Below, piece by piece: positions 1-8,924 of a DNA stretch of 64,000 bases. Both the position numbers and the translations under genes were made by a program. Where the stretch lies: positions 43,333 through 107,332 of the forward strand of contig CAYPFN010000003.1 of NCBI GenBank assembly GCA_964410325.1, read 5' to 3'. Within the stretch, counting starts at the first letter, position 1. The number at the start of each line of letters is the position of its first letter. The notes under the pieces were generated by a model. The model had not been told where the DNA came from, did not search any database, and worked only from the letters and a program-made list of their open reading frames with translations. The stretch is from CAAFZY01 sp964410325. GTDB taxonomy: Bacteria; Pseudomonadota; Alphaproteobacteria; RF32; CAG-239.

Positions 1-1
1 A

Positions 2-112
2 ACCGGCTACGGGAAAAGCGGCTACAACTCATCAAACAGTAGCAGTAGTACTAATGATGACTACATTCAACGTCTGAATGATCCGACATTAAAATATACC
101 GATCCATGGTAA
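2..112 (+). CDS. C-terminal end of an unrecognised protein (5' truncated by window edge)
   Basis: An open frame runs in from the left edge and stops with TAA at 110-112, giving 36 residues. The tail is rich in Ser, Asn, Gly and Tyr and ends in KYTDPW. A strong terminator follows 10 bases later, which supports a genuine gene end. The low-complexity Ser/Asn stretch would suit an exported or surface protein, but too little is visible to name a family. Confidence 0.6.
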   Translation, partial: TGYGKSGYNSSNSSSSTNDDYIQRLNDPTLKYTDPW

Positions 113-121
113 TCTGCCAAG

Positions 122-156
122 AAAAAATCCCCGACCGGCACGTCGGGGATTTTTTA
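122..156. terminator. Bidirectional intrinsic terminator
   Basis: A near-perfect hairpin has arms AAAAATCCCCGAC and GTCGGGGATTTTT around a short CGGCA-type loop, with A and T runs on both sides. It lies between the plus-strand partial gene ending at 112 and the minus-strand transporter ending at 188, so it can serve both. Confidence 0.85.
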
Positions 157-187
157 TAAAAACCAGCAGTTTAGCACTCGCATCTGC

Positions 188-976
188 TTATTCCAGAACC
201 ATAAACAAATATGTCATAACAATAAACCCACCGAACACAGCAAAGGCAGACTTTGCCGTCTGTTTATAACCATAAGTTTCCGGTAAAATCTCATTAATAA
301 CCACAAACAGCAGTGTGCCACCAGCCAACGCCATGGCGTAAGGAATAATCCCCGAGCCAAATCCGATAAAAGATAAGCCAGCCAACGCGCCCAGCGGCTG
401 CAACATGCCGATTACCAGCGAAACCAACCCAGCCTTTAAGCGCGATACGCCAGCGCCGATTAAAGAAATGGCCGTGGTCAGCCCTTCTGGAACGTTGTGC
501 AGTGCAATACCTAAAACCAAACTCTCGGGATTAATTAGCTCTCCTGCGCTATACGCCACACCAACCGCCAACCCTTCCGGAAGTTTGTGCAACGAAATCG
601 CAATAATGAACAGCCACGCCTTACGCAGGCTAAAATGCGGCCCATGATGCCCCATATGGTTATGTTCGTGCGGCAGAAATTCATTCAAAATCCATATCAG
701 CGAAACCCCGAAAAACACCGCGAGACAATATTTGAACGCCACCATTTCCGACTTGACGTCCAAAGCCGAAATTTCATGCATTGCCGGCACCAAAAGCGCA
801 AAAAACGACGCTGCCAGCATCACGCCCGCCGCAATGTTAAGCAACAAATTAATATTGCTTTTGCTGTAACGCTTTTTGACAAACACCAGAAAACCGCCGA
901 TGCCGGTAAACATGCCGGCCACCACCGCCGCCAGAAAACCGTTAGCAAACGCCGGATTAAACAACAGGCTGCTCAT
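188..976 (-). CDS. ZIP-family divalent metal transporter (ZupT-like)
   Basis: This 262-residue integral membrane protein belongs to the ZIP family, which imports Zn2+ and related divalent metals into the cytoplasm. About eight hydrophobic segments are visible. The diagnostic transmembrane metal-site motifs HKLPEG (residues 130-135) and HNVPEG (160-165) are intact, and a His-rich loop HEHNHMGHHGPH (about 103-114) precedes them. The start at 976 has a strong AAGGAGG ribosome site 6 bases upstream. The start overlaps the end of the upstream nucleoside-hydrolase-like gene by 20 bases, so it is the last gene of the gat operon. Metal specificity cannot be read from the sequence. Confidence 0.9.
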   Translation of the reverse strand: MSSLLFNPAFANGFLAAVVAGMFTGIGGFLVFVKKRYSKSNINLLLNIAAGVMLAASFFALLVPAMHEISALDVKSEMVAFKYCLAVFFGVSLIWILNEFLPHEHNHMGHHGPHFSLRKAWLFIIAISLHKLPEGLAVGVAYSAGELINPESLVLGIALHNVPEGLTTAISLIGAGVSRLKAGLVSLVIGMLQPLGALAGLSFIGFGSGIIPYAMALAGGTLLFVVINEILPETYGYKQTAKSAFAVFGGFIVMTYLFMVLE

Positions 977-1937
977 CGCTTTCCTCCTTTTTCGGACATG
1001 TTAGCTGCGCTAGAGAAATTTTCTTAGGCACCAGTTTTTCTCTAAAAATTTCACAGAACTTTTTCCGTAGAGCCACACCGTCAGCGGCTTTAGCAAAAGA
1101 AACCTTAACGCTTTCTCCCTCTTCCTGTTCAAACGCACCACCTGAACGCTTAAATTCGCCGTCCACCAACGCCAAAGCTGCAAGCATATTACCCACTACA
1201 GACGCTGTATCACCGCCTTTATCCGCCACCAGCTGGCGGATGACCGGATTTTTGCTTTCCGCCGCGGCATCTAAAAATTCATACCCTGTTTCCAGATATT
1301 TAACGCTTGACGGTGGCACCACCACCAAGCGCACTTCTTTTTCCTGCGCAAAATCAAATAAAACTTTGGCCGCCGGATAACCGATTTTAAAATTAAAACT
1401 CTCCGGATTCGGCTGATAAAAGCCCCGTTCGTCTTTTTGTGGCAAAACATCACCGACCACCACGATTTTTCTGACTTTTTTCTTAATTGCATTTGCTGCC
1501 GCCTTAATATATTTGGCAAAATCCGGAAACGGCGCATTAAACAAAATGTAAACATTTCGCTTTTTAACCGATTTAATGTATTCCTGCACAAAAGTTGTGC
1601 CGCTACGTAAAATCGTCATACCACGCCGCGCAAAAACCGCCGATATCTCATTTTCTGGAAAGCGGTTTTCTTCTTCGTTTTCCACTTCATAATCACCACC
1701 CGGCACAACCCGTAAAAACGGTTGCCCCAGTTCGGCCATCGCCCCTTTGGCGTAAATCGCCCGCCGCCGACGTATTTCATATGTACCAAGCTCGGTAACA
1801 ATCCCTTTAATGTTAATCAGCTTTTTATCCGCCAGATACGCCAACACCACAAAAAACGCCAAATCGCCCGGATGATGGTTAATATCCGTAAACACTAAAA
1901 CCTCGGGCGCTTTGCGTTCTTTTTTCTTCTTCACCAT
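957..1937 (-). CDS. Nucleoside-hydrolase-like protein (IUNH fold), active site atypical
   Basis: This 326-residue cytoplasmic protein has the alternating strand/helix pattern of inosine-uridine nucleoside hydrolases, with segments such as VLVFTD, IVVVGDVLP and LVVVPPSSVKYL. Family enzymes bind Ca2+ through an N-terminal DxDxxxDD motif. Here the equivalent stretch reads TDINHHPGDLAF, so some canonical Asp ligands are replaced. It may be a divergent hydrolase or a non-catalytic relative. It begins two bases after the gatB stop, overlaps the transporter gene downstream, and has a Lys-rich start (MVKKKKER). The family call is moderate and the substrate is unknown. Confidence 0.6.
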   Translation of the reverse strand: MVKKKKERKAPEVLVFTDINHHPGDLAFFVVLAYLADKKLINIKGIVTELGTYEIRRRRAIYAKGAMAELGQPFLRVVPGGDYEVENEEENRFPENEISAVFARRGMTILRSGTTFVQEYIKSVKKRNVYILFNAPFPDFAKYIKAAANAIKKKVRKIVVVGDVLPQKDERGFYQPNPESFNFKIGYPAAKVLFDFAQEKEVRLVVVPPSSVKYLETGYEFLDAAAESKNPVIRQLVADKGGDTASVVGNMLAALALVDGEFKRSGGAFEQEEGESVKVSFAKAADGVALRKKFCEIFREKLVPKKISLAQLTCPKKEESDEQPVV

Positions 1938-1939
1938 GC

Positions 1940-3397
1940 TTAACCTAGCTTTTGTTGCAAAATCTGATTAACCACGCCGGGATTGGCCGTGCCTTTGGTT
2001 TCTTTCATCACCTGACCGACAAACCAGCCCATCAAATTAACTTTGCCAGCCTTATAAGCCACAACATTATCCGGATTTGCCGCCAAAATCTTATCAACAA
2101 CCGCTTCAATTGCGCCACTGTCCGTTACCTGCTTCCAGCCTTTTTCTTCCACAATTTTTTCCGGATCTTCGCCAGTTTCCGCCATTAAGGCAAAAACATC
2201 CTTCGCTGTCTTGCCGTTAATCACGTTTGAACTAATTAAATCTACCAACTTACCAAGCATCTCTGGCGTAACCGGACTTTTTTCCAAAGGCAGCCGCCGG
2301 GCATTCAGCATTGCAAAAAAATCGCCCATTATCCAGTTTGCCACCTTTTTGGCATCATGCCCCGCGGCAGCTTTTTCAAAAAACGCCGCCGTTTCTTTAC
2401 TCTCGCACAACACAGCCGCATCATAAACGGTCAGCCCCATCTCTTTAACAAAGCGCGTCTTTTTAGCATCCGGAAGTTCTACCATTTCGTACCGAATATC
2501 CTCAATAAAAGCGTCATCTAACACCAGCGGTGGCAAATCAGGCTCCGGGAAATAACGATAATCATGCGAAAATTCTTTCAGGCGCAAAAACTTTGTGCCG
2601 CCGGTTGCCGGATCAAAATGGCGCGTCTGCTGCGACATTGTTTCGCCGGATTCATAAATCTCAATCTGCCTTTTGGCCTCAGCTTCAATGGCCTGCATTA
2701 CAAACTTGACTGAATTAACATTTTTAACCTCCGCCCGCGGTCGCAGTTCATCACTGCCTTTCGGCCGGACAGAAATGCTAGCATCGCAACGCATGGAACC
2801 TTCGTCCATATTGCCGTCGCAAGTGCCTAAATAGCGCACAATGGAGCGCAACTTTTTTAAAAACTCTCCCGCTTCTTCTGGCGAACGAAAATCCGGCTTA
2901 GTCACAATTTCCATCAACCCAACGCCGGCACGATTCAAGTCAATATAACTCTTCTTCGGGTTTAAATCATGAATGGATTTTCCAGCATCCTGTTCAATAT
3001 GGATCCGTTCAATGCCAATACGGCGGGTTGAGCCGTCTTTTAAATCTAGCCAGATTTCGCCCTCGCCCACCAAAGGATATTCAAACTGCGTAATCTGATA
3101 TCCCTGCGGCAAATCAGCATAAAAATAATTCTTACGAGAAAACATGGAATATTTATTGATTTTAGCATTCAACCCCAAGCCCGTTTTTACGGCCTGACGC
3201 ACGCATTCTTTATTTAATACCGGAAGCATGCCTGGCATTCCAGCATCAACAAATGAAACGTTTTTATTGGCATCATCGCCGAATTCCGTGGAAGCACTGC
3301 TGAAAATCTTTGATTTAGATACAATCTGGCAATGAATCTCCAGACCACAAATAATTTCCCATTTCCCTTTCGAGGTTTCTATTACAAATTCTGCCAT
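1940..3397 (-). CDS. gatB: Asp-tRNA(Asn)/Glu-tRNA(Gln) amidotransferase subunit B
   Basis: This 485-residue subunit B of the GatCAB amidotransferase binds the misacylated tRNA and phosphorylates its acyl group. Hallmarks are WEIICGLEIHCQ near the N terminus, the conserved DLPQGYQITQ and IHIEQDAGKS segments, and NRAGVGLMEIV. The C-terminal YqeY-like helical tail ends in NPGVVNQILQQKL. Length is typical. It is the third gene of gatC-gatA-gatB, separated from gatA by 3 bases. GatCAB makes Gln-tRNA and/or Asn-tRNA by the indirect route; which one depends on tRNA synthetases outside this window. Confidence 0.97.
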   Translation of the reverse strand: MAEFVIETSKGKWEIICGLEIHCQIVSKSKIFSSASTEFGDDANKNVSFVDAGMPGMLPVLNKECVRQAVKTGLGLNAKINKYSMFSRKNYFYADLPQGYQITQFEYPLVGEGEIWLDLKDGSTRRIGIERIHIEQDAGKSIHDLNPKKSYIDLNRAGVGLMEIVTKPDFRSPEEAGEFLKKLRSIVRYLGTCDGNMDEGSMRCDASISVRPKGSDELRPRAEVKNVNSVKFVMQAIEAEAKRQIEIYESGETMSQQTRHFDPATGGTKFLRLKEFSHDYRYFPEPDLPPLVLDDAFIEDIRYEMVELPDAKKTRFVKEMGLTVYDAAVLCESKETAAFFEKAAAGHDAKKVANWIMGDFFAMLNARRLPLEKSPVTPEMLGKLVDLISSNVINGKTAKDVFALMAETGEDPEKIVEEKGWKQVTDSGAIEAVVDKILAANPDNVVAYKAGKVNLMGWFVGQVMKETKGTANPGVVNQILQQKLG

Positions 3398-3400
3398 CTC

Positions 3401-4855
3401 TTACTTCCTCTTAAACCCGGCATCCTGCTCCAAAGCATAGCCTGCCTTAAATACCGTTTCCTCATCAAATGCCCGACCAATAAATTGCATGCCTAGTGGC
3501 AAACCGCCTGCAGACAACCCTATCGGCAGGCTCATGGCTGGCAGCCCCGCCAAGTTGACCGATACCGTAAACACATCGTTCAAATACATATTAATCGGAT
3601 TCTCCGCCATTGATTTGTCCCCTATCGGAAAAGCCGTAGTCGGCGACGTCGGCGTTAAAATAACGTCGCAGTTTTTGAAGGCTTCGATAAAATCATTTTG
3701 AATAAGTCGTCGCACTTTTTGCGCCTTAACATAATAAGCGTCATAATAACCAGCAGACAACACATAAGTTCCAATCATAATCCGGCGCTTAACTTCTTTG
3801 CCGAAACCAGCTGTACGTGTATTGATGTATAAATCGTCCAGTCGCTCGCCGTCAATTCGTTTGCCATATCGAATACCGTCGTAACGCGCCAAATTGGACG
3901 ACGCTTCCGCCGGCGCAATAATATAATAAACTGGCAACGCATATTTGGCATGTGGCAACGAAATATTCACGATTTCCGCCCCACGAGCCTTTAATAGATC
4001 CGCCGCCTTATCCCATGCCTCAGAAATTTCCTTATTCAAGCCCTCCAGCCGATATTCCGCCGGAATTCCGATGCGCATACCTTTGATATCCGCGCCCAAA
4101 ACCTTTTCAAAATCAGGCACCGGTTGTCGCGCAGAAGTTGAATCCTTGGCATCATACCCGGCCATAACTTTGAGCAACAACGCGCAATCTCGAACATCTT
4201 TGCTCATCGGTCCAGCTTGATCAAGAGAAGATGCAAACGCTACAATTCCATAACGCGAACAGCGACCGTACGTCGGTTTCATTCCGACAATGCCACAAAA
4301 TGCTGCTGGCTGGCGGATTGATCCGCCAGTATCCGTGCCAGTTGCACCGGCGCACATTTCAGCACATACCGCCGCTGCCGATCCGCCTGAAGAACCACCA
4401 GGCACCAGTTTAACGTCTTCGCTCCACGGATTAACCACCGGCCCGAAACAACTGTTTTCATTACTGCCACCCATAGCAAATTCATCCATGCTCAGCTTGC
4501 CCAAACAAAGCGCGCCGGCTCCGAACAGGCGTTCCGTTACCGTTGATTCATAAGGCGGCACAAAATTATCAATAATATGTGAACACGCCGTTGTCCGTAT
4601 ACCTTTGGTACAAAACAAATCTTTAATCCCCAATGGAATGCCTTCCAAGGCGCGTGCTGTGCCAGCAGTATAATTTTTATCAGCGTCTTCGGCTGCTTTT
4701 AACGCCATTTCCGGCGTTTCCAAAACATAAGTGTTAAATCGGCGGTTTTCTTCCATTTTACCAAGATAGGCCTGCACCAATTCCTTAGCACTGAATCTTT
4801 TTTCTTGCAAACCAGATAAAGCTTCGGCAATTGTTAACCTTGTCAACTCGCTCAT
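3401..4855 (-). CDS. gatA: Asp-tRNA(Asn)/Glu-tRNA(Gln) amidotransferase subunit A
   Basis: This 484-residue amidase-signature subunit releases ammonia from glutamine for GatB. The Ser-cisSer-Lys catalytic set is intact: Lys78 in GIPLGIKDLF, Ser155 in the GGSSGGSA loop, and Ser179 in TDTGGSIRQPA. Length and motifs match the family. It lies 5 bases after gatC and 3 bases before gatB, so the three are surely cotranscribed and probably translated in close proportion. Confidence 0.97.
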   Translation of the reverse strand: MSELTRLTIAEALSGLQEKRFSAKELVQAYLGKMEENRRFNTYVLETPEMALKAAEDADKNYTAGTARALEGIPLGIKDLFCTKGIRTTACSHIIDNFVPPYESTVTERLFGAGALCLGKLSMDEFAMGGSNENSCFGPVVNPWSEDVKLVPGGSSGGSAAAVCAEMCAGATGTDTGGSIRQPAAFCGIVGMKPTYGRCSRYGIVAFASSLDQAGPMSKDVRDCALLLKVMAGYDAKDSTSARQPVPDFEKVLGADIKGMRIGIPAEYRLEGLNKEISEAWDKAADLLKARGAEIVNISLPHAKYALPVYYIIAPAEASSNLARYDGIRYGKRIDGERLDDLYINTRTAGFGKEVKRRIMIGTYVLSAGYYDAYYVKAQKVRRLIQNDFIEAFKNCDVILTPTSPTTAFPIGDKSMAENPINMYLNDVFTVSVNLAGLPAMSLPIGLSAGGLPLGMQFIGRAFDEETVFKAGYALEQDAGFKRK

Positions 4856-4860
4856 CTTCT

Positions 4861-5148
4861 TTACTCCACAACTTTCGGCACCACAAAATAGCCAAATTCC
4901 TTTAACGGCGCATTAGCTAAAACTTCATCTTTTTTATTGCCGTCACCAACCACATCTTCCCGACAGATAAGATTTTGCTCGTTAACGGACACCAAAGGCT
5001 GAACATCTTCCGTATCAATTTCATTTAACTGTTCTACCCAAGCCAATATCTTGTTAAATTCCTGACGCGTATCGTCAAGTTTACCGTCCTCAACCTTAAG
5101 CCGCGCCAAGAATGCAACTTTTTCAACCATTTCATTATCTATTGCCAT
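4861..5148 (-). CDS. gatC: Asp-tRNA(Asn)/Glu-tRNA(Gln) amidotransferase subunit C
   Basis: This 95-residue GatC wraps around and stabilises the GatA-GatB pair. The N-terminal helix (EMVEKVAFLARLKVED), the central helix EFNKILAWVEQLNEID and the VQPLVSV segment are characteristic. The start at 5148 has an AGGG site about 8 bases upstream. An 84-base gap separates it from sppA upstream, so a separate promoter for the gat genes is possible, although all genes run the same way. Confidence 0.93.
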   Translation of the reverse strand: MAIDNEMVEKVAFLARLKVEDGKLDDTRQEFNKILAWVEQLNEIDTEDVQPLVSVNEQNLICREDVVGDGNKKDEVLANAPLKEFGYFVVPKVVE

Positions 5149-5232
5149 TATTTTGCCCTAACTTTTTATTTAAACTTCAAAATATTAACGTATGTTTTAA
5201 CAACAGGAACAAGCTTTTGCAAGTACAAAATC

Positions 5233-7020
5233 TTACATTTCAAGCTTGAAAGGCGGCAATACTGCATCATACCGCAACCGCCACAGCAGTTCAAAATCTT
5301 TCAGACTGATACCTTTGTTCTCCAGAACTTTAATTGCCGGTAATCCACCACCGTTTTCCAGAAACTCCGCCAGTTTCTCCTGAAAACTCTGCCGCCGCGG
5401 ATAATACAACAGCCCAAAATCTGCCCCTGGAATAATGCCACCCAGCTCTTTTGCTTTGTTTAATGCCGTATTAATGCCACCGATTTCATCAATCAGTCCC
5501 TCTTTCAAAGCGTCCAGCCCCAACCAAATTCTACCGCGGGCAACAGCATCAATCTGCGCCGCATCAAATTTACGCGCCTTAGCAACCTTAGTCGTAAAAT
5601 CCTGATAAACATTATCCAGTGAACGATTAAACAACTTTTGTTCTTCCTCGTCAAACTTATGATTCGGACTCAAAATGCCGGCATTACGCCCGAAATTAAG
5701 CTCACCCCAATTGATATGCAGTTTCTTCCACAGTTCAGAAAACACCATTTTACCGCCCAACACTCCGATAGAACCTGTCAAAGTTGCTGGCTCAGCTACA
5801 ATATAATCGCTGGCCAACGCTACAAAATAACCACCAGATGCCGCGTAATTACCCATGGAAACTACTATCGGCACATTGTTTTTTTCTTTAAATCTGTTCA
5901 AAGCATAAAAAATTTCATCCGACGCGGCATAACTACCTCCAGGACTATTAATCCGCAATATAAGCGCCCGCAAGTTCTTGCGTTTGCCAATCTCTTCAAG
6001 TTGTTTAATAACCGTATCAGCGCCGATAATAGCATCATACATCGGATTATTATTGCTTTGTCCGCTTTGAATCGCGCCTTCCAGAACCAGTATAGCCACC
6101 TGCGGCAAACTTTCTCCCTGATAATCATTAATATTATCCATATAATCGGTTATATTAAAAAGTTCCGCACCATACTTGGCAGCAAGAAAATTTTCCATAT
6201 CCTGCTTATAGCCAAGACTGTCCGCCAATTTATATTCTATGGCATCCGATGAAGAAATCGGTGCCTGATTAATTAGCTCGCCAACCCTATCGGCATCCAA
6301 CTGGCGCGCATTGGCAATACCGACAAGCAGCTGATGATATAAACCCTTTCCAAGTTTTGACATTTCTTGTTTGTATGCCGGCGTAAAGTTATTGCTGATT
6401 AACGATTCGGCTGCCGTTTTATATTCATAACGGGAATAAAACTCCGGTTCTACACCGATTTTTTGCAAAACATCTTTAAAAAACGGCACTTCAATATGCA
6501 CGCCGGTTATCCCGATATCAGAAACTGGTTGCAACCAAATTTCATCAAAATGCGCAGCCAAATAGTATTCTTTCGTGCCACCACCAAAAGCACCCATACC
6601 GTTGGAAAAAATATATGCTTTTTTGCCACTGTTTCTAAAAATATTGACTGCTTCAACGATATCCTGAATTTGTGCCAATCCCAGTGAGGTGGTATTAACC
6701 GAGGCGGCAAGAGCCTTAATGCGGTCATCAAAAGCCGCTGTATTAATCGCCCGAACTAAATCAAAAAAAGAATAAACCGACATATCCGTGAACTCTGCAA
6801 AAAAGTCATCGCCCCGGATTTCATTATAATCAGTATCAAAATTAACCGTCAAAACAGCCTTTTTCGGCACGCCGGCAATCTTTTTTCCCGGACTCATAAT
6901 TCCCAAAATACCGACAAGAATTAAAATAAACAGCAACCCAAACACGGCAAAAGCATAGACAACCGTTTTAAAAATCAATTGTAGCCCGATTCGTTTTTTA
7001 TTTTCTTCGTCTTTAGCCAT
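5233..7020 (-). CDS. sppA: Signal peptide peptidase SppA, 67K type
   Basis: This 595-residue inner-membrane serine protease digests cleaved signal peptides. A single N-terminal membrane segment (about residues 18-41) anchors it. It has the duplicated Clp-like fold of the long SppA form. The Ser-Lys dyad is visible as Lys201 in YEYKTAAESL and Ser395 in NYAASGGYF, close to the E. coli positions. Its start overlaps the end of cobB by 8 bases, and GGAAAG lies ahead of the ATG. The length is slightly below the E. coli protein (618). Confidence 0.94.
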   Translation of the reverse strand: MAKDEENKKRIGLQLIFKTVVYAFAVFGLLFILILVGILGIMSPGKKIAGVPKKAVLTVNFDTDYNEIRGDDFFAEFTDMSVYSFFDLVRAINTAAFDDRIKALAASVNTTSLGLAQIQDIVEAVNIFRNSGKKAYIFSNGMGAFGGGTKEYYLAAHFDEIWLQPVSDIGITGVHIEVPFFKDVLQKIGVEPEFYSRYEYKTAAESLISNNFTPAYKQEMSKLGKGLYHQLLVGIANARQLDADRVGELINQAPISSSDAIEYKLADSLGYKQDMENFLAAKYGAELFNITDYMDNINDYQGESLPQVAILVLEGAIQSGQSNNNPMYDAIIGADTVIKQLEEIGKRKNLRALILRINSPGGSYAASDEIFYALNRFKEKNNVPIVVSMGNYAASGGYFVALASDYIVAEPATLTGSIGVLGGKMVFSELWKKLHINWGELNFGRNAGILSPNHKFDEEEQKLFNRSLDNVYQDFTTKVAKARKFDAAQIDAVARGRIWLGLDALKEGLIDEIGGINTALNKAKELGGIIPGADFGLLYYPRRQSFQEKLAEFLENGGGLPAIKVLENKGISLKDFELLWRLRYDAVLPPFKLEM

Positions 7021-7747
7021 TTTGCTTTTCCCTTCCTTTGGCAGATTCTAACAATTCCGCCATAAATCTCGGCAATGTCTCGCCACATTTTCCATAAATA
7101 TGCTTGTCAAAAAAATAATTATTTGAACCTGCTTCCAAATTAAACTCATACGCTTCAGCACCATAACGTTTCGCTGTCTGCACAAACCCTGCCGCCGGAT
7201 ATACCACGCCCGAAGTTCCGACAGAAACAAATAAATCACAAGTTTCAAGCAAATGTTCAACCACCTCCATATACAAAGGCGCTTCGCCAAAGAACACAAT
7301 ATTGGGTTTTATCATTCCGGCAATATTACAATGCGGACAAACTGTCTGCATATCTACCCTGTCCCAAGTTTCCATAACCTGCCCGCAATTTAGGCAAACC
7401 GCCTGATTAATCTGTCCATGAATATGGTAAACTCTTTTACTGCCGGCTTTTTCATGCAATGTATCTATATTTTGCGTAATAAGGCTGACTTCTCCCGAAT
7501 ATTCCCGTTCTAGCTTTGCCAGAGCAACATGAGCCGGATTTGGCTCAGCCACAAGAAGTTTCGGTTTCATATCGTTATAAAACCGATGCACATATTCCGG
7601 ATTCTGCTTGAAAGCTTCAACAGTCGCGACTTCTTCTACTTTAAAGTTATTCCACAAACCGCCCGCATCTCGAAAAGTTGCCAATCCCGATTCGGCTGAA
7701 ATCCCGGCACCGGTCAAAACTACAATATTTTTATATTGTTTTCCCAT
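7013..7747 (-). CDS. cobB: NAD-dependent protein deacylase, sirtuin (CobB type)
   Basis: This 244-residue sirtuin removes acyl groups from lysines using NAD+. Visible elements are GAGISAESG (13-21), TQNID (91-95), the catalytic His110 in HIHG, and zinc cysteines Cys118, Cys121, Cys137 and Cys140. In desuccinylating sirtuins a YxxR pair follows the first helices. Here the equivalent reads FYNDMK, so Tyr57 is kept but Arg is not, which argues for deacetylase rather than desuccinylase preference; this is inference. GGAGAG precedes the ATG. It heads the block that leads to sppA and the gat genes. Confidence 0.93.
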   Translation of the reverse strand: MGKQYKNIVVLTGAGISAESGLATFRDAGGLWNNFKVEEVATVEAFKQNPEYVHRFYNDMKPKLLVAEPNPAHVALAKLEREYSGEVSLITQNIDTLHEKAGSKRVYHIHGQINQAVCLNCGQVMETWDRVDMQTVCPHCNIAGMIKPNIVFFGEAPLYMEVVEHLLETCDLFVSVGTSGVVYPAAGFVQTAKRYGAEAYEFNLEAGSNNYFFDKHIYGKCGETLPRFMAELLESAKGREKQNG

Positions 7748-7923
7748 AATCTCTCCATAACAGTTAAAATATAATATTTTTACTATGACGCAAGCTTTTA
7801 ATCACTTTTCTTCTGCGGATTGTTACTTATTTACACCTTTTTTACATCTGCAAAATATGATTGCAAAAAAGCAAAAAACATTTATAATGGATAATTAGAT
7901 ATAAATAGCCGGTGGTTTTGTAA

Positions 7924-8628
7924 ATGAAAAAACTTTTTTTATTATTGCTGTTATGCGCTCCTTTTAACGTTTCGGCCCAAGTTTGCGGTAACGACTGTAT
8001 TGAACAACCGTCATGTGCCGATTTAGGTTATAAACAAGACATCACCTGTGAAAATGGTTACATTACCTGCCCATTTGACAGCTCTTACCACTGGTGTAAA
8101 GAATATACTTGCGAGGACGGCCGTTATTACGCATCTCCGTCAGACGCGGAAGATGAATACTGCTCGGAGGCTCCTTATCACGGTATTACATGTTATGACT
8201 GTACCACCTGTTCTGAGGGCTTTACGGCAGGGATTACTTCTTCGACAGATTGTCAGGCTATTCCGCTAAGTGGTTGTATATATTTTATACCTGACAGTTC
8301 TAATGCTAATTGCGGTATGTGTTATTATCCTGAGGTTTGTGACGGATCTTACTGTTCTAAAGAGGCTTGTGAGGCAGATACAGGGCATGATTGTTCTCTG
8401 GTGTCTGGCTCCGCCGTAGATGACAACGTGTTAAACGATACCATTGTTTGTTATTCACCAAGTGTTGGTGCAGTAGAAGACTGTTGCAATGAGTTAAATG
8501 TAACAAGTGGCACAGTTTACTTTTGCCAAAATAATTCAACTATCGGTAATCAGGTATATCCTACAAAATGTTCGTATACAAATACGACAGAAAATGGGTA
8601 TGAATGTAACCCAGTATCCTGCAACTGA
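7924..8628 (+). CDS. Cysteine-rich exported protein of unknown function
   Basis: This 234-residue protein begins with a clear signal peptide (MKKLFLLLLLCAPFNVSA, cleavage after SAQ or SA). The mature part has about 26 cysteines in roughly 215 residues, spaced as repeated short modules such as CxDLGY...TCxNGxITCPFD and CYDCTTCSEGF. The even number and dense spacing suggest a disulfide-stapled extracytoplasmic protein with short repeats. No enzyme motif is visible. It stands alone on the plus strand with a GGTGG site before the ATG. I recall similar CPFD-containing Cys-rich proteins from gut alphaproteobacteria, but that is memory, not a search. Confidence 0.75.
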   Translation: MKKLFLLLLLCAPFNVSAQVCGNDCIEQPSCADLGYKQDITCENGYITCPFDSSYHWCKEYTCEDGRYYASPSDAEDEYCSEAPYHGITCYDCTTCSEGFTAGITSSTDCQAIPLSGCIYFIPDSSNANCGMCYYPEVCDGSYCSKEACEADTGHDCSLVSGSAVDDNVLNDTIVCYSPSVGAVEDCCNELNVTSGTVYFCQNNSTIGNQVYPTKCSYTNTTENGYECNPVSCN

Positions 8629-8641
8629 TGAGTGCATAGGG

Positions 8642-8803
8642 TTAACGGGCTTTTCGGCGCAGAGGTTTTAAATTTATGCGCAAGATATTGAGGAAATAAC
8701 GGATACTTTTGATAATATCTTTTCTGCAAACCGGATTAAATTTATCGCCATCAAACCATGTATAAACTCGTTTTTTTTCAACGTTTATTTCATCGTTATC
8801 TGC
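8642..8803 (-). pseudogene. Possible gene remnant downstream of the TPR gene
   Basis: In the 296-base stretch between the Cys-rich gene and the TPR gene, one minus-strand frame reads 53 codons of protein-like sequence (VYTWFDGDKFNP, then IIKSIRYFLNILRI, ending in a Lys/Arg-rich tail) before TAA at 8642-8644. No ATG, GTG or TTG begins it, and an in-frame TAA sits at 8804-8806. More open sequence continues beyond that stop. It looks like a gene 3' end broken by a nonsense change, but the family is not recognised and chance cannot be excluded. Confidence 0.3.
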
Positions 8804-8924
8804 TTAAAAACAGATAATCCGGATAATTGCAAAATTTTCCGCAAAACGGCAATAATCCCGCAAACATTTTAAATGTCACAAGATTTAAACCAGATAATTC
8901 AAGTCCTAAATTTTGTCAGCTATT

